From Pedosphaera sp. (lineage in GTDB: Bacteria; Verrucomicrobiota; Verrucomicrobiia; Limisphaerales; Pedosphaeraceae), in contig JAQGPC010000177.1 of assembly GCA_028293285.1 (NCBI GenBank), forward strand, positions 56,432 to 120,431: a stretch of DNA of 64,000 nucleotides, read 5' to 3'. Position 1 is the stretch's first letter; every line of letters starts with the position of its first letter. A program made the position numbers and the translations under genes. Of this stretch, positions 51,796-60,749 are shown one piece after another. The notes under the pieces are model-generated. The model did no database searches and was not told the DNA's origin. It was given only the letters and a program-made list of their open reading frames with translations.

Positions 51796-53541
51796 ATGAT
51801 GAAAATTAAAAACACCAAAGCGAAAAAGCTTCAACCATTAGAAAAAATCTCCAGCGGCATTTCCGGGTTGGATGAGATCACAGGGGGCGGGTTGCCCAAA
51901 GGCCGGCCCACCCTGGTCTGCGGCAATGCCGGTTGCGGGAAGACCCTTATGGCCATGGAATTTTTGGTCCGCGGCGCAGTGGAGCACAATGAGCCCGGCG
52001 TCTTCATGTCTTTTGAAGAAAATGAGGAAGAGCTGACCAGAAATGTTGCGTCGCTCGGGTTTGACTTGAATGCATTGTCCGCGAAGAAAAAAATCGTCCT
52101 GGACCACGTTCGGATTGAACGCAGCGAAATTGAGGAAACCGGCGAATACGATCTGGAAGGTCTGTTCATCCGCTTGAACCACGCCATTGACTCCATTGGG
52201 GCCAAACGGGTCGTGCTGGATACAATCGAGGGGTTGTTTGCGGCTTTGCCGAACCACGCGATCCTCCGTTCCGAATTACGGCGGCTTTTCCGTTGGTTGA
52301 AGGACAAGGGAGTGAGCGCCATTATCACGGCCGAACGCGGCGATGGCCTATTGACCCGTCATGGTTTGGAGGAATATGTGGCCGACTGCGTCATTCTGCT
52401 CGACCACCGCGTGAACGAACAGCTTTCCACCCGCCGTCTCCGCGTGGTGAAATATCGCGGGTCAGTGCATGGAACCAATGAGTATCCGTTTCTGATCAGT
52501 AAAGACGGGTTCTCGGTCCTGCCGGTCACTTCCATGGGATTGGATCACCCAGCTTCGAGCGAACGGATTTCGAGTGGCGTTGAGCGGCTGGATACGATGT
52601 TGGGCGGCAAAGGATTTTTCCGGGGCAGCAGTATTCTTGTCTCGGGAACGGCAGGGACGGGCAAGTCAAGCATCGCTGCCGCTTTCGTTGATGCGGCTGC
52701 CCGTCGCGGGGAGCGCTCGCTTTATTTTGCTTTCGAGGAATCGCAAAACCAGATCTTGCGCAACATGAAGTCCATCAGCCTGGATCTCGAACCGTGGGTG
52801 AGGAAAGGATTGCTGCAATTCCACGCTTCCCGCCCTTCGCTTTGCGGGTTGGAGATGCATCTGCTAACCATTTATGACGCTGTAAGAAAATTCAAGCCGC
52901 GCGTGGTCGTCATGGATCCGGTCACCAATTTAATCAGCGTGGGCACCGAAATCGAAGTGCGTTCCATGCTGACCCGGCTGATTGATTTTTTCAAAACGGA
53001 ACAGGTTACCGCGCTGTTCCCGAGTCTTACCACCGGCGATAACACCAGCCAATCGGAAGTCGCGATCGCCTCCCTGATGGATGTCTGGGTCTTGTTGCGC
53101 AACATCGAGTCGGGTGGAGAACGCAATCGAGGGCTTTATATTCTGAAAGCCCGCGGGATGGAGCATTCGAACCAGATCCGGGAGGTGCTGCTCTCCAATA
53201 ACGGCATTGGCCTGGTGGATGTTTATGCCGGTCCGTCAACGGTGCTAACCGGTTCCGCCCGCATCGAGCAGGAAGGCCGCGAGAAGGCGGAGATTGATCG
53301 GCGCAAGGCGCAAATGGATCGTCGCCAACGAGAGATTGAGCGCGAACGCGGGGTCACCGAAGCCCAGGTAGCGGTCTTGAAAGCCGGGTTGGAAGCAAAA
53401 ATCGAAGCACTCAACCAGGAGATCACAGACGAAACTCTGCTTGAACAAGTCAATGCCAAGAGCCGGTTCAATATTGCCGCCAACCGCCAGGCGGACGTCG
53501 AACCAAAACTCAAAAACAACGGAACAAACAGAATTCATTGA
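51796..53541 (+). CDS. kaiC: KaiC-like dual-ATPase clock protein
   Basis: 581 residues from ATG 51796, preceded by GAAGAAAG; a GTG at 51736 is in frame but weaker. Two RecA-like domains: Walker A GNAGCGKT (43-50) with catalytic Glu pair in MSFEENEEE, and GTAGTGKS (284-291) with FAFEES. VLDTIEGLF and VMDPVTNLI are the Walker B strands. The family's phosphosite dyad (Ser-Thr in ISTITD of cyanobacterial KaiC) aligns with IASLMD, i.e. Ala-Ser, so at most one site remains. A Lys/Arg/Glu-rich coiled coil (~500-560) follows the second domain, unlike the short KaiC tail. It is coupled to two kaiB genes and a kinase. No kaiA is present. Confidence 0.9.
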   Translation: MMKIKNTKAKKLQPLEKISSGISGLDEITGGGLPKGRPTLVCGNAGCGKTLMAMEFLVRGAVEHNEPGVFMSFEENEEELTRNVASLGFDLNALSAKKKIVLDHVRIERSEIEETGEYDLEGLFIRLNHAIDSIGAKRVVLDTIEGLFAALPNHAILRSELRRLFRWLKDKGVSAIITAERGDGLLTRHGLEEYVADCVILLDHRVNEQLSTRRLRVVKYRGSVHGTNEYPFLISKDGFSVLPVTSMGLDHPASSERISSGVERLDTMLGGKGFFRGSSILVSGTAGTGKSSIAAAFVDAAARRGERSLYFAFEESQNQILRNMKSISLDLEPWVRKGLLQFHASRPSLCGLEMHLLTIYDAVRKFKPRVVVMDPVTNLISVGTEIEVRSMLTRLIDFFKTEQVTALFPSLTTGDNTSQSEVAIASLMDVWVLLRNIESGGERNRGLYILKARGMEHSNQIREVLLSNNGIGLVDVYAGPSTVLTGSARIEQEGREKAEIDRRKAQMDRRQREIERERGVTEAQVAVLKAGLEAKIEALNQEITDETLLEQVNAKSRFNIAANRQADVEPKLKNNGTNRIH

Positions 53542-53549
53542 GGCACTAA

Positions 53550-53891
53550 ATGAGTAAAACCACCAAGACGGAAAAAAAGAACTCTTCAAAGGCGCCGAGC
53601 CAGGAAGCTTGGGAGCTTAGACTCTATGTGGCAGGGCAAACCTCGAAATCGGTCACTGCTTTTGCCAATCTCAAAAAAATCTGCGAAGAATATATTCCCG
53701 GCAAATACAACATCGAGGTGGTTGACTTGCTGATAAATCCCACGCTGGCCAAGGGCGACCAGATTCTCGCCGTCCCTACGCTGGTGCGGAAACTGCCGGT
53801 GCCGATCCGAAAAATCCTGGGTGACCTATCCGATACCGAACGCGTCCTGGTGGGTTTGGATCTGCGTCAAAGGGATGAGCAAACTGTATGA
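53550..53891 (+). CDS. kaiB: KaiB-like protein 1
   Basis: 113 residues with a short charged N-terminus. [20 protein letters not shown], then [20 protein letters not shown] and [19 protein letters not shown], ending VLVGLDLR, match cyanobacterial KaiB ([41 protein letters not shown]). It is a thioredoxin-like, fold-switching partner of KaiC. It starts 8 bases after kaiC and its stop overlaps the next start (ATGA). Confidence 0.93.
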   Translation: MSKTTKTEKKNSSKAPSQEAWELRLYVAGQTSKSVTAFANLKKICEEYIPGKYNIEVVDLLINPTLAKGDQILAVPTLVRKLPVPIRKILGDLSDTERVLVGLDLRQRDEQTV

Positions 53892-54259
53892 AACCTGAAT
53901 CTATAAAAGAGCAATCCAGGAAATGGGAAGAGGCGCTAACCAAAGCCGCCGACGAGAAATATTGTCTGCGGCTCTATGTCACCGGCTCCACCCCGAAATC
54001 CATTCGTGCCATCACCAACATAAAACAGATTTGCGAAGAGCATCTGAAAGGCCGTTATACCCTGGAAATAATCGATATCTATCAACAACCCGTTCTGGCC
54101 AAGGGAGAGCAGATCATTGCCGCCCCCACGCTGATAAAAAGATTGCCGTTGCCGTTGCGGAAATTCATCGGTGACATGACCAATAGCGATCGAATTTTGC
54201 TCGGGTTGGATCTACGTCCGGTAAAAAATTCCAAGGAGGTAAATGGAAAAAACAAGTGA
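53888..54259 (+). CDS. kaiB: KaiB-like protein 2
   Basis: 123 residues. [40 protein letters not shown] and [19 protein letters not shown], ending ILLGLDLR, are KaiB signatures. It is about half identical to the first copy, so an old duplication. Translation is coupled to copy 1 (ATGA overlap). It overlaps the downstream kinase gene by 17 bases, and its 3' end carries that gene's strong Shine-Dalgarno (AAGGAGGT). Two KaiB types with one KaiC suggest distinct partner interactions. Confidence 0.93.
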   Translation: MKPESIKEQSRKWEEALTKAADEKYCLRLYVTGSTPKSIRAITNIKQICEEHLKGRYTLEIIDIYQQPVLAKGEQIIAAPTLIKRLPLPLRKFIGDMTNSDRILLGLDLRPVKNSKEVNGKNK

Positions 54260-55451
54260 TCTAAAAGCTGAGATTGTAGAACTTAAAGCTCGTTTGGCCG
54301 AAGCCGAGGAAACCTTAAACGCCATTCGTGGCGGAGAAGTGGATGCACTGGTAGTCTCGGGATCGGAGGGGGATCAGGTCTTTACACTTAAGGGAGCGGA
54401 AATGCCTTATCGCATCCTGGTGGAGGAAATGAACCAAGGGGCATTGATGCTTAGTCCGGATGGAACGATTCTTTATGCAAACACACGTTTTGCCGTGTTA
54501 TCTAAAACGCCTCTGGAACAAGTCATCGGCACCTCCTGGCAACAATTTTTTCCGGCTGATAAGCATCTACAACTTGAGTCTTACTTGCGGGCCCAGGAGC
54601 CCGTCAGTGCCATGGAAGAATTAAGTCTTCAGGCTGCGGATGGCGCTTCCTGTCCGGTTCATCTTTCGTTCCGCACGATGAGCGCCAGTGGCGTGGAAGG
54701 GGTCTCGGTAATTGTCACCGATCTCACCGAACGAAAACAGAGCGAAGATGCGCTGCGAAAAACCTCTGAAGAATTATTCGAGAATAACGTGGCACTGGAA
54801 GCATTTTCCTACAGCGTCTCTCACGATATGCGCGCACCGCTTCGTTCCATGCAGGGAATGGTCGCAATACTTTTGGAAAATCATGCAGTTAAGCTGAATC
54901 CCGAGGCGAAAATGTATTTGGACCGCATCAAATCTTCAGCCACCCGTCTTGATCGCCTGATTCATGATGTGCTTGCCTATAGCAAGCTAACGCGTGATCA
55001 AAATGAAATTGCGACATTTGATCTCGATAAAATGATGCGAGAGATGGTGGAAACTTACCCGAATTTGCGCGGGGCTGATATTGAGATCGTCGCCTCGTCT
55101 GCCCAAGTCCGGGGCTATGAAGTGCCGTTGAGCCAATGCATTTCCAATCTCCTGGGTAATGCGCTTAAATTTGTCCCCAGTGGCCGTGTCCCATGTGTCA
55201 AGGTTTGGACCGAACCCACCAAAGGGCGATTACGGATTTGGGTGCAGGATAATGGCATCGGCATCCTGCCAAAGAATCACGGAACCATATTTGACGTCTT
55301 CACCCGCGTGAATAGCAGTAAAGAGTATGAAGGAACCGGGCTGGGTTTGAGCATGGTTAAAAAGGCGGTTGAAAAAATGGGCGGCCACGTGGGAGTCGAA
55401 TCGGAACTCGGGCAGGGAAGCCGCTTCTGGATCGAATTGGAGAGGGGTTAA
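54243..55451 (+). CDS. PAS-domain sensor histidine kinase of the kai operon
   Basis: 402 residues. An N-terminal coiled coil and the phrase AIRGGEVDALVVSGSEG lead into a PAS domain (~55-165). HisKA follows with His194 in FSYSVSHDMRAPLRSM, then HATPase_c motifs (LLGNALKFV; VQDNGIGI; GTGLGLSMVKKAVEKMGG). No membrane segment, so it is cytoplasmic. Unlike cyanobacterial SasA it has a PAS rather than a KaiB-like sensor domain. No response regulator is adjacent, so its output is unknown. Strong Shine-Dalgarno within kaiB2 and the overlap indicate coupled expression. Confidence 0.93.
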   Translation: MEKTSDLKAEIVELKARLAEAEETLNAIRGGEVDALVVSGSEGDQVFTLKGAEMPYRILVEEMNQGALMLSPDGTILYANTRFAVLSKTPLEQVIGTSWQQFFPADKHLQLESYLRAQEPVSAMEELSLQAADGASCPVHLSFRTMSASGVEGVSVIVTDLTERKQSEDALRKTSEELFENNVALEAFSYSVSHDMRAPLRSMQGMVAILLENHAVKLNPEAKMYLDRIKSSATRLDRLIHDVLAYSKLTRDQNEIATFDLDKMMREMVETYPNLRGADIEIVASSAQVRGYEVPLSQCISNLLGNALKFVPSGRVPCVKVWTEPTKGRLRIWVQDNGIGILPKNHGTIFDVFTRVNSSKEYEGTGLGLSMVKKAVEKMGGHVGVESELGQGSRFWIELERG

Positions 55452-55767
55452 GTGAGGTGAGTAAAAGATTGGCAAGAATAACGTGGGGGGATGTGCTGGA
55501 TTGCGCTGGTCGGTTCCGCTTCGGATTGTCTGTATCGAGCTGTTTAAAATCGCGGGCCGAAGCGGGTTTCTTTTTGGGATTAATCCCTATACACATGCCG
55601 GCCCTACGGGCCTTAAGAAGTCACGGGTTTGTCCCCAGTGACAGGAGTAAAAAGTGGGCAAGAATGACGGTTTGAGGAAAGCCATTCGCAAGCTGGTTGA
55701 ATGGCCTTTCTTGCCAAAATTTTCCCAACTTCACTTAGTAATAGGGACGTGTGTTGGATGGATGAAA

Positions 55768-55840
55768 GCCGCCTTCCGTGGTGGCCATGCAGAAGTTGGG
55801 GGTGCCTGACTGAATAGGCACATCCTTCTAAAAAACATAC
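55768..55840 (-). pseudogene. Deleted fragment of the dnaK 5' end with its upstream sequence
   Basis: GCCGCCTTCC-N-GGCCATGCAG corresponds to dnaK codons around [10 protein letters not shown] (51260-51298). It joins directly to GACTGAATAGGCACATCCTT, which in dnaK lies beyond the start codon (51351-51371). The ~54 bases between two GTGCCTA repeats are missing. Confidence 0.7.
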
Positions 55841-55858
55841 GCCTGTGTTTTACGAACG
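55831..55858. repeat. Dispersed element ATACGCCTGTGT, copy A
   Basis: 28 bases matching 59407-59434 at 23 positions; a shorter relative is at 51377-51400. Confidence 0.6.
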
Positions 55859-55968
55859 CCAGGGGAGTTTTTGAGAAAAATCAAAGGAGTTGAAGCAAGG
55901 AACATCCGACATCGAACTTCGGCTTGAACATCTAAATGGGATGGATAATGAGGATGCGCGGATGAAGA

Positions 55969-56004
55969 GATTAGGATTAAGATTATGATTAAGAGTAAGA
56001 TGGA
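55969..56004. repeat. Hexanucleotide array GATTAN, copy 1
   Basis: GATTAG GATTAA GATTAT GATTAA GAGTAA GATGGA: six consecutive 6-bp units. A near-identical array lies at 63887-63916. Confidence 0.75.
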
Positions 56005-56033
56005 TGGGGCGAAGGCGGCTCTTCTTGATTGCC

Positions 56034-58238
56034 TCAATCAAGTTCGATTCTGACTTGCACGGGGTCGCCGGAGGTGGAAAGGAGGTTGGCCAGGGTGCGA
56101 TCACCGTACCGTTTGAATTGGAGCGAAACCTTGGACCTGCCAATCGCGAGTTCTGAAATGGTGAGGGTGTCGAGAAAATCAGGCAGAAGCGGATTGCGGA
56201 CGTGCAGAACGCGCGCGGGTGCTTCGGGTGTGATTCCGAGCATGGCTTGCAACAACATGAAGAAAGCGCCGGAGGCCCAAGCCTGGGGGGAACAACTCAC
56301 GGGATACCAGACGGGATGGAGGTCATGGGCCCGAGGCATGCCGCAAAATAATTCCGGTAATCGTTCAAACTTGCTGTGCGCGGCGGCATCGTGCATGCCG
56401 GCCAGGATCGGCAGGGCGGCCCGGGAAAATCCATAACGCGCCAGGCCCATGACGATGAGGGAATTGTCGTGAGGCCAAACGGAACCGTTATGGTAGCTCA
56501 TGGGATTGAACACGTGTTGGGAGGCGCTCAGGGTGCGGATACCCCAACCGGAGAACATGTCCGGACTTAACAGGTGTTCCGCCACTTTGGCTGCCTGATG
56601 ATGATCCGGCACCCCGCTCCAGAGTAAATGGCCGGCATTGGAACTAATGGTTGGTAGAGGGTTTTTCCGGCCATCAAGAGCGAGGGCGAAGGTTCCCAGT
56701 TCTTCGAGCCAGAAGCGCCGGGAAATTTCTTCACGCAGATGTTGCGCTTGTTCCTGTAAATTTTCCGCGCGCTGTGGTTGCCCGAATGCAGCATACAATT
56801 GGGCCATGCGCGTGAAGGCATCAAAGACATAACCCTGCACCTCCACCAAAGCGATGGGAGGGACGGGCAGGGTGGCATCGGGAAAGGGAACGCCATCACT
56901 GGAATCCTTCCAACCCTGGTTGACGAGGCCTTTGTTGGCCCGGGCACCGAGATATTCGACGAAGTTGTCGCCATCCAAATCACCATAGCGGGCGATCCAT
57001 TCGAGGGCGCGGTCGGCGTGGGGAAGGAGATCGCGCACGAGTTGGTCATCGCCGGTCCATTGCCAGGTTTCATGCAGGAGCACCAGCCAAAGCGGGGTGG
57101 CATCGATGGTGCCGTAATAGGGAGTATGGGGTGTTTCTCCACTGCGCGCCAATTCACCCCGGCGCAATTCGTGCATGATTTTTCCCGGTTCCTCCTCGGT
57201 GAATGGGTTCTCGCGTTGACCCTGATGGCGTGCGAGATATTTCAAGGTGTTAATGGCAATGCGCGGATTGAGGGAAAGGGTCTGGAGCGAGGTGATGATG
57301 GTGTCGCGGCCAAAGGGAGCGCAATACCAGGGAATGCCGGCGGAAATGATCGTGCCATCATCGGCTCCAATATAAAGCGCGCGCAAATCCTCCACTGCCC
57401 GATGAAGCACATGGTCAAACTCCGTCATGTCGGTGGCATACTGTGTGCATTCGTAAGCCCAAGAGTCATAATATTGTCCAACGGTTTTTCTTTGCTCCTC
57501 GATCCTGAACCCGGTGCAGACGGGACGGCTCGTTTCGCCATTTTCAACGTAGGCTTCCCATTCCGCCTGGAAATGGCCCTTCGGCATCAGGCTGAATTCC
57601 CAGCGCGCTTTGTTGGAATCCAGCGTAATGGGAGGTTCGTAAAATTTGATAATGGTCTGCCTCAATTCGTCATCAGAGCCGCGATAAGCAAATTTGAGCA
57701 TGGCATCGCTTACTTGAGGGGCATAAAATTGGCCGAACCGTTCGCGCTTCCAACCGCGCACTTCAAAGATATCGGCAAAATCACAACCCAGGGACAATTC
57801 GAACCAATAATCAATCGTTATGGGCAGGTGATTGGTCAGGGTAACCCGTTCCATCAAACGGTCGGCAACCACAAGCTCTCGTAAAATATGAACGCAGTTT
57901 TTAGGATCCCAACTATTGCCGCCGAATTCAGCGTCGTTGATGGCGAGATCAATTCGCGCACTGTAACTGCGCAAGACCTGGGCGGAAAGGAGCGAAGGCG
58001 GTCCGGCGCGCACACGCAACGCATAATGGCTCAGGATACGGGTGTCATCATGAAATAATCCAAGGGAACAATGATCGGAAGGGATAACATTCCCCATGGA
58101 ATCGGTGACCAGAAAATAGCGGTTGTGCTTTAACACGATGGAATCTTCGGCCAGGGTTGGCGAGGCGCAAATGACGGCAGAATGGCCGACCGCTTCTTCC
58201 CGCGACACAGAAACAAGGAGTTGGACGGAGGAATTCAT
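56034..58238 (-). CDS. Amylo-alpha-1,6-glucosidase / glycogen debranching-like protein
   Basis: 734 residues. The N-terminal domain (~1-290; IVLKHNRYFLVTDSMGNV, LGLFHDDTRILSHYAL) is the GDE_N-bis type; the C-terminal (alpha/alpha)6 barrel (~300-730) has IPWYCAPFGRDTIITSLQ, EEPGKIMHELRRGELA, YYGTIDATPLWLVLLHE, GWKDSSDGV and NGSVWPHDNSLI. It is predicted cytoplasmic with no signal peptide and probably acts on glycogen-like or other oligosaccharides; some relatives have other substrates. The start overlaps the glycosyltransferase stop (ATGA), so they form one operon. Confidence 0.9.
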   Translation of the reverse strand: MNSSVQLLVSVSREEAVGHSAVICASPTLAEDSIVLKHNRYFLVTDSMGNVIPSDHCSLGLFHDDTRILSHYALRVRAGPPSLLSAQVLRSYSARIDLAINDAEFGGNSWDPKNCVHILRELVVADRLMERVTLTNHLPITIDYWFELSLGCDFADIFEVRGWKRERFGQFYAPQVSDAMLKFAYRGSDDELRQTIIKFYEPPITLDSNKARWEFSLMPKGHFQAEWEAYVENGETSRPVCTGFRIEEQRKTVGQYYDSWAYECTQYATDMTEFDHVLHRAVEDLRALYIGADDGTIISAGIPWYCAPFGRDTIITSLQTLSLNPRIAINTLKYLARHQGQRENPFTEEEPGKIMHELRRGELARSGETPHTPYYGTIDATPLWLVLLHETWQWTGDDQLVRDLLPHADRALEWIARYGDLDGDNFVEYLGARANKGLVNQGWKDSSDGVPFPDATLPVPPIALVEVQGYVFDAFTRMAQLYAAFGQPQRAENLQEQAQHLREEISRRFWLEELGTFALALDGRKNPLPTISSNAGHLLWSGVPDHHQAAKVAEHLLSPDMFSGWGIRTLSASQHVFNPMSYHNGSVWPHDNSLIVMGLARYGFSRAALPILAGMHDAAAHSKFERLPELFCGMPRAHDLHPVWYPVSCSPQAWASGAFFMLLQAMLGITPEAPARVLHVRNPLLPDFLDTLTISELAIGRSKVSLQFKRYGDRTLANLLSTSGDPVQVRIELD

Positions 58239-59335
58239 GCGGCGACGGGGGTGGCAGGATGGCTGGAATGGGTTTTCCTGGTCGCATGTGCCGCGATGAC
58301 ACGCTGGTATAATCGCAAGTGGTCAGTCACCAGACGGGCTCGACTGAATCGCTCCGCCGCCCGGCAGCGACAGCGGCATCGGTCGAATGATTCCAGGACT
58401 CCGCCCGGCCGGATGATTTCAGCCATCTCTTCGGGGGAGCCAGCGATAAAACCCGTAACTCCTGTTTCAATCAATTCGGGGACGCTCCCGCGCGGAAAGG
58501 CCACGACCGGGCATCCCGAAAGCATCGCTTCAATCAGGGCCAGGCCGAAGGGTTCCTCCCATTCGAGGGGTGAAAGGAGCACGCGCGCATCGCGCAGCAG
58601 CGGTACTTTTTGTGAGAAGCTTACGCAACCGAGGTATCGCACATGTGGTTGATTGAGGCGCGGTTTAAGCTCGCGTTCAGCGAACTTCTCGTCCTCGGGA
58701 TGGATTTCTCCGGCCACACAAATCGGCAGACCGGCCTGCCGGGCGACGTCAATGGCGGTATGTGGTCCCTTGATTTTCGAAAAGCGGCCAAGGAAGCAGG
58801 CATAATCCCCCGGGTGGTGAGTCCACTCAAACCGCTCGGGAGCCAATCCGTGATGGATTACCTGGCAGCCGACCAAGGGGGTTTCAAGTCTTTGCTGGTT
58901 ATGTGAGATGGCGATGTATTGCACATTTTGAAAATGACGGTAGTAATCCGAGAAGTATTCGTCACGATCGTGATGGATGGTATAAATGATGGGAATGTTC
59001 GGCACCAAGCGACCCAAACCCAGCACCGCAGGAGAATGGGCGTGGATCAGATCGAAACCATCGGCAGCGATTTGAGCCATTGACCACGTCGCATGATTTA
59101 TGTCCGGCAACGCATGGGGAGGCCATTTTGGTTCGGGATAAAGCCAGGCCAACCGGGCATGCGTTACGGAGTTGCCGGGGGCGAAGAGGGTGACGTCGTG
59201 GCCGCGGTCAGCCAAGCCTTCAACCAGTTCATAGACGATGAGTTCGGTGCCGCCGTAATCGTGGGGTGGAACGGACAAAAAGGGAGTCGAAATCATCGCG
59301 ATACGCATCGGCTCCGAACTGTGTGTGCTTGGCAT
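58235..59335 (-). CDS. GT4-family glycosyltransferase
   Basis: 366 residues from ATG 59335, with Shine-Dalgarno GGAGG five bases upstream; a TTG at 59356 and an ATG at 59308 are alternatives. GT-B fold: MRIAMISTPFLSVPPHDYGG, GLADRGHDVTLFAPG, HAHSPAVLGLGRLVPN in the N-terminal half; YACFLGRFSKIKGPHTAIDV, VRYLGCVSFSQK and PFGLALIEAMLSGCPVVAF (E-x7-E-like) in the C-terminal half. It probably retains the sugar anomer and transfers from a nucleotide sugar. Its partner is the debranching-like enzyme, suggesting glycogen, trehalose-like or envelope-glucan metabolism. Acceptor unknown. Confidence 0.9.
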   Translation of the reverse strand: MPSTHSSEPMRIAMISTPFLSVPPHDYGGTELIVYELVEGLADRGHDVTLFAPGNSVTHARLAWLYPEPKWPPHALPDINHATWSMAQIAADGFDLIHAHSPAVLGLGRLVPNIPIIYTIHHDRDEYFSDYYRHFQNVQYIAISHNQQRLETPLVGCQVIHHGLAPERFEWTHHPGDYACFLGRFSKIKGPHTAIDVARQAGLPICVAGEIHPEDEKFAERELKPRLNQPHVRYLGCVSFSQKVPLLRDARVLLSPLEWEEPFGLALIEAMLSGCPVVAFPRGSVPELIETGVTGFIAGSPEEMAEIIRPGGVLESFDRCRCRCRAAERFSRARLVTDHLRLYQRVIAAHATRKTHSSHPATPVAA

Positions 59336-59643
59336 GCCATCCTCCCTACCTGTCAACTACTCAGAGAATATAAAGCACAGGTTTAATGGGTGCAAAGTGG
59401 GGTCAGAAAAGCATACGCCTGTGTCTCGTGAACGGTAAGGGGCAAGGAAAAATGAAAAATTGAGCAGGGAACTGGCTGGGTGATGTAAGGCGGGGATTGA
59501 CCAAGGGGTTTCAGTGTTTTAAGCTCGGTTCATAGCTTGGATCATTCTGGGTGCGAATGGCTTATGCGGTAAAAAAAAGTAGGTAACTTACATTGCGGAC
59601 TTGCCCTCTCTCTTTTAAGGGTCTTATTATCTTGGAAATCTTT
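59336..59643. other. Intergenic boundary of the defence module
   Basis: Contains the dispersed element copy B at 59407-59434. No gene is recognised. Base composition becomes visibly more AT-rich after ~59560. Confidence 0.6.
59407..59434. repeat. Dispersed element ATACGCCTGTGT, copy B
   Basis: AAAAGCATACGCCTGTGT plus CTCGTGAACG; 23 of 28 bases match copy A at 55831-55858. Confidence 0.6.
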
Positions 59644-60738
59644 ATGCGACGAGGTAAACTAAAAGACAATTGTCAAAGGCAACCCTTAACGGCTGCTGTC
59701 GACTTGTTTTGCGGTGCTGGTGGGCTGACTCGAGGATTATTAGACGCCAGTATCAAAGTTGTAGCAGGGTACGACATTGATGAAGCTTGCCGTTATGCGT
59801 ATGATCACAACAATTCTCCCGCCAAATTTCATAACACAAGCATCGCTGACTTGACTGGTAACGAGTTGGCTAAACATTTTCCTAAAGGACACGCTCGTAT
59901 TTTGGTAGGTTGTGCTCCTTGTCAAACATTCTCTAAATACACGCAGGGATTGGACAATAAGAATGATCCAAAATGGACACTCTTGACTCAATTCGCTCGT
60001 CTCATCCGCGAAGTCAAACCTGATATTGTATCCATGGAAAATGTTCCTGAACTTCAACGATATTCTGTCTTCGATAAATTTCTTAAAACTCTCAAAGACG
60101 AGGGATTTCATTTTACCGACGATGTTGAAAAGCGCGTAGTCTATTGCCCTGATTTCGGAATCCCACAACATCGGCGGCGTCTCGTTATAGTGGCCTCGCG
60201 CTTTGGAATGATTGAACTTATTCCACCAACTCACAGTCCGACAGAATATCGAAAAGTTTCGGATGTATTGCGTTCTCTGCCAGAACTTGAATCCGGAGAG
60301 GAGTGTTCCACAGACCCAATTCATCGCACAAGTCGTCTCACATCCATCAATCTGAAACGTATCCGACATTCGAAACCGGGGGGCACTTGGCGTGACTGGC
60401 CGAGTAATCTAGTTGCGAAGTGTCACAAGGAAGAATCCGGTCAAACATATCCGAGCGTTTATGGTCGAATGGAATGGGACAAGCCCTCTCCAACTATCAC
60501 CACGCAATTTTACGGTTTCGGCAACGGACGATTTGGCCACCCCGAACAAGATCGAGCTATTTCTCTTCGTGAAGGCGCCCTCCTTCAATCCTTTCCCAAG
60601 GATTATAAATTCGTAAAACCAGATGCTAAATACCCCTTCAAAACTATTGGACGAATGATTGGGAATGCAGTGCCGGTGCGTCTGGGTGAAATCGTTGGAA
60701 AAACCATCCACCAGCATCTCGTAGCACATGGCCACTGA
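59644..60738 (+). CDS. DNA (cytosine-5) methyltransferase
   Basis: 364 residues from ATG 59644; an upstream start at 59593 is less likely. Motif I AAVDLFCGAGGLTRG (18-32), catalytic Cys93 in GCAPCQTFSKYT, ENV motif (Glu132-Val134 in MENVPEL), RRRLVIVASR, and C-terminal motifs RTIG-like KTIGRMIGNAVPVRLGE. It methylates C5 of cytosine in an unknown site. Codon use and AT content differ from the upstream glycan genes, suggesting transfer. It starts a module with a DUF262 protein, an HEPN protein and a Vsr-like endonuclease. Confidence 0.96.
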   Translation: MRRGKLKDNCQRQPLTAAVDLFCGAGGLTRGLLDASIKVVAGYDIDEACRYAYDHNNSPAKFHNTSIADLTGNELAKHFPKGHARILVGCAPCQTFSKYTQGLDNKNDPKWTLLTQFARLIREVKPDIVSMENVPELQRYSVFDKFLKTLKDEGFHFTDDVEKRVVYCPDFGIPQHRRRLVIVASRFGMIELIPPTHSPTEYRKVSDVLRSLPELESGEECSTDPIHRTSRLTSINLKRIRHSKPGGTWRDWPSNLVAKCHKEESGQTYPSVYGRMEWDKPSPTITTQFYGFGNGRFGHPEQDRAISLREGALLQSFPKDYKFVKPDAKYPFKTIGRMIGNAVPVRLGEIVGKTIHQHLVAHGH

Positions 60739-60749
60739 AAGGAATTTTA

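Larger units (their letters stand above)
55452..56033. other. Repeat-rich intergenic region
   Basis: No gene is recognised. It holds a decayed copy of the 5' end of dnaK plus its upstream region (55768-55840), a dispersed element (55831-55858) and a hexanucleotide array (55969-56004). GTCAC/GTGAC arms at 55618-55642 form a possible hairpin. Confidence 0.6.
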
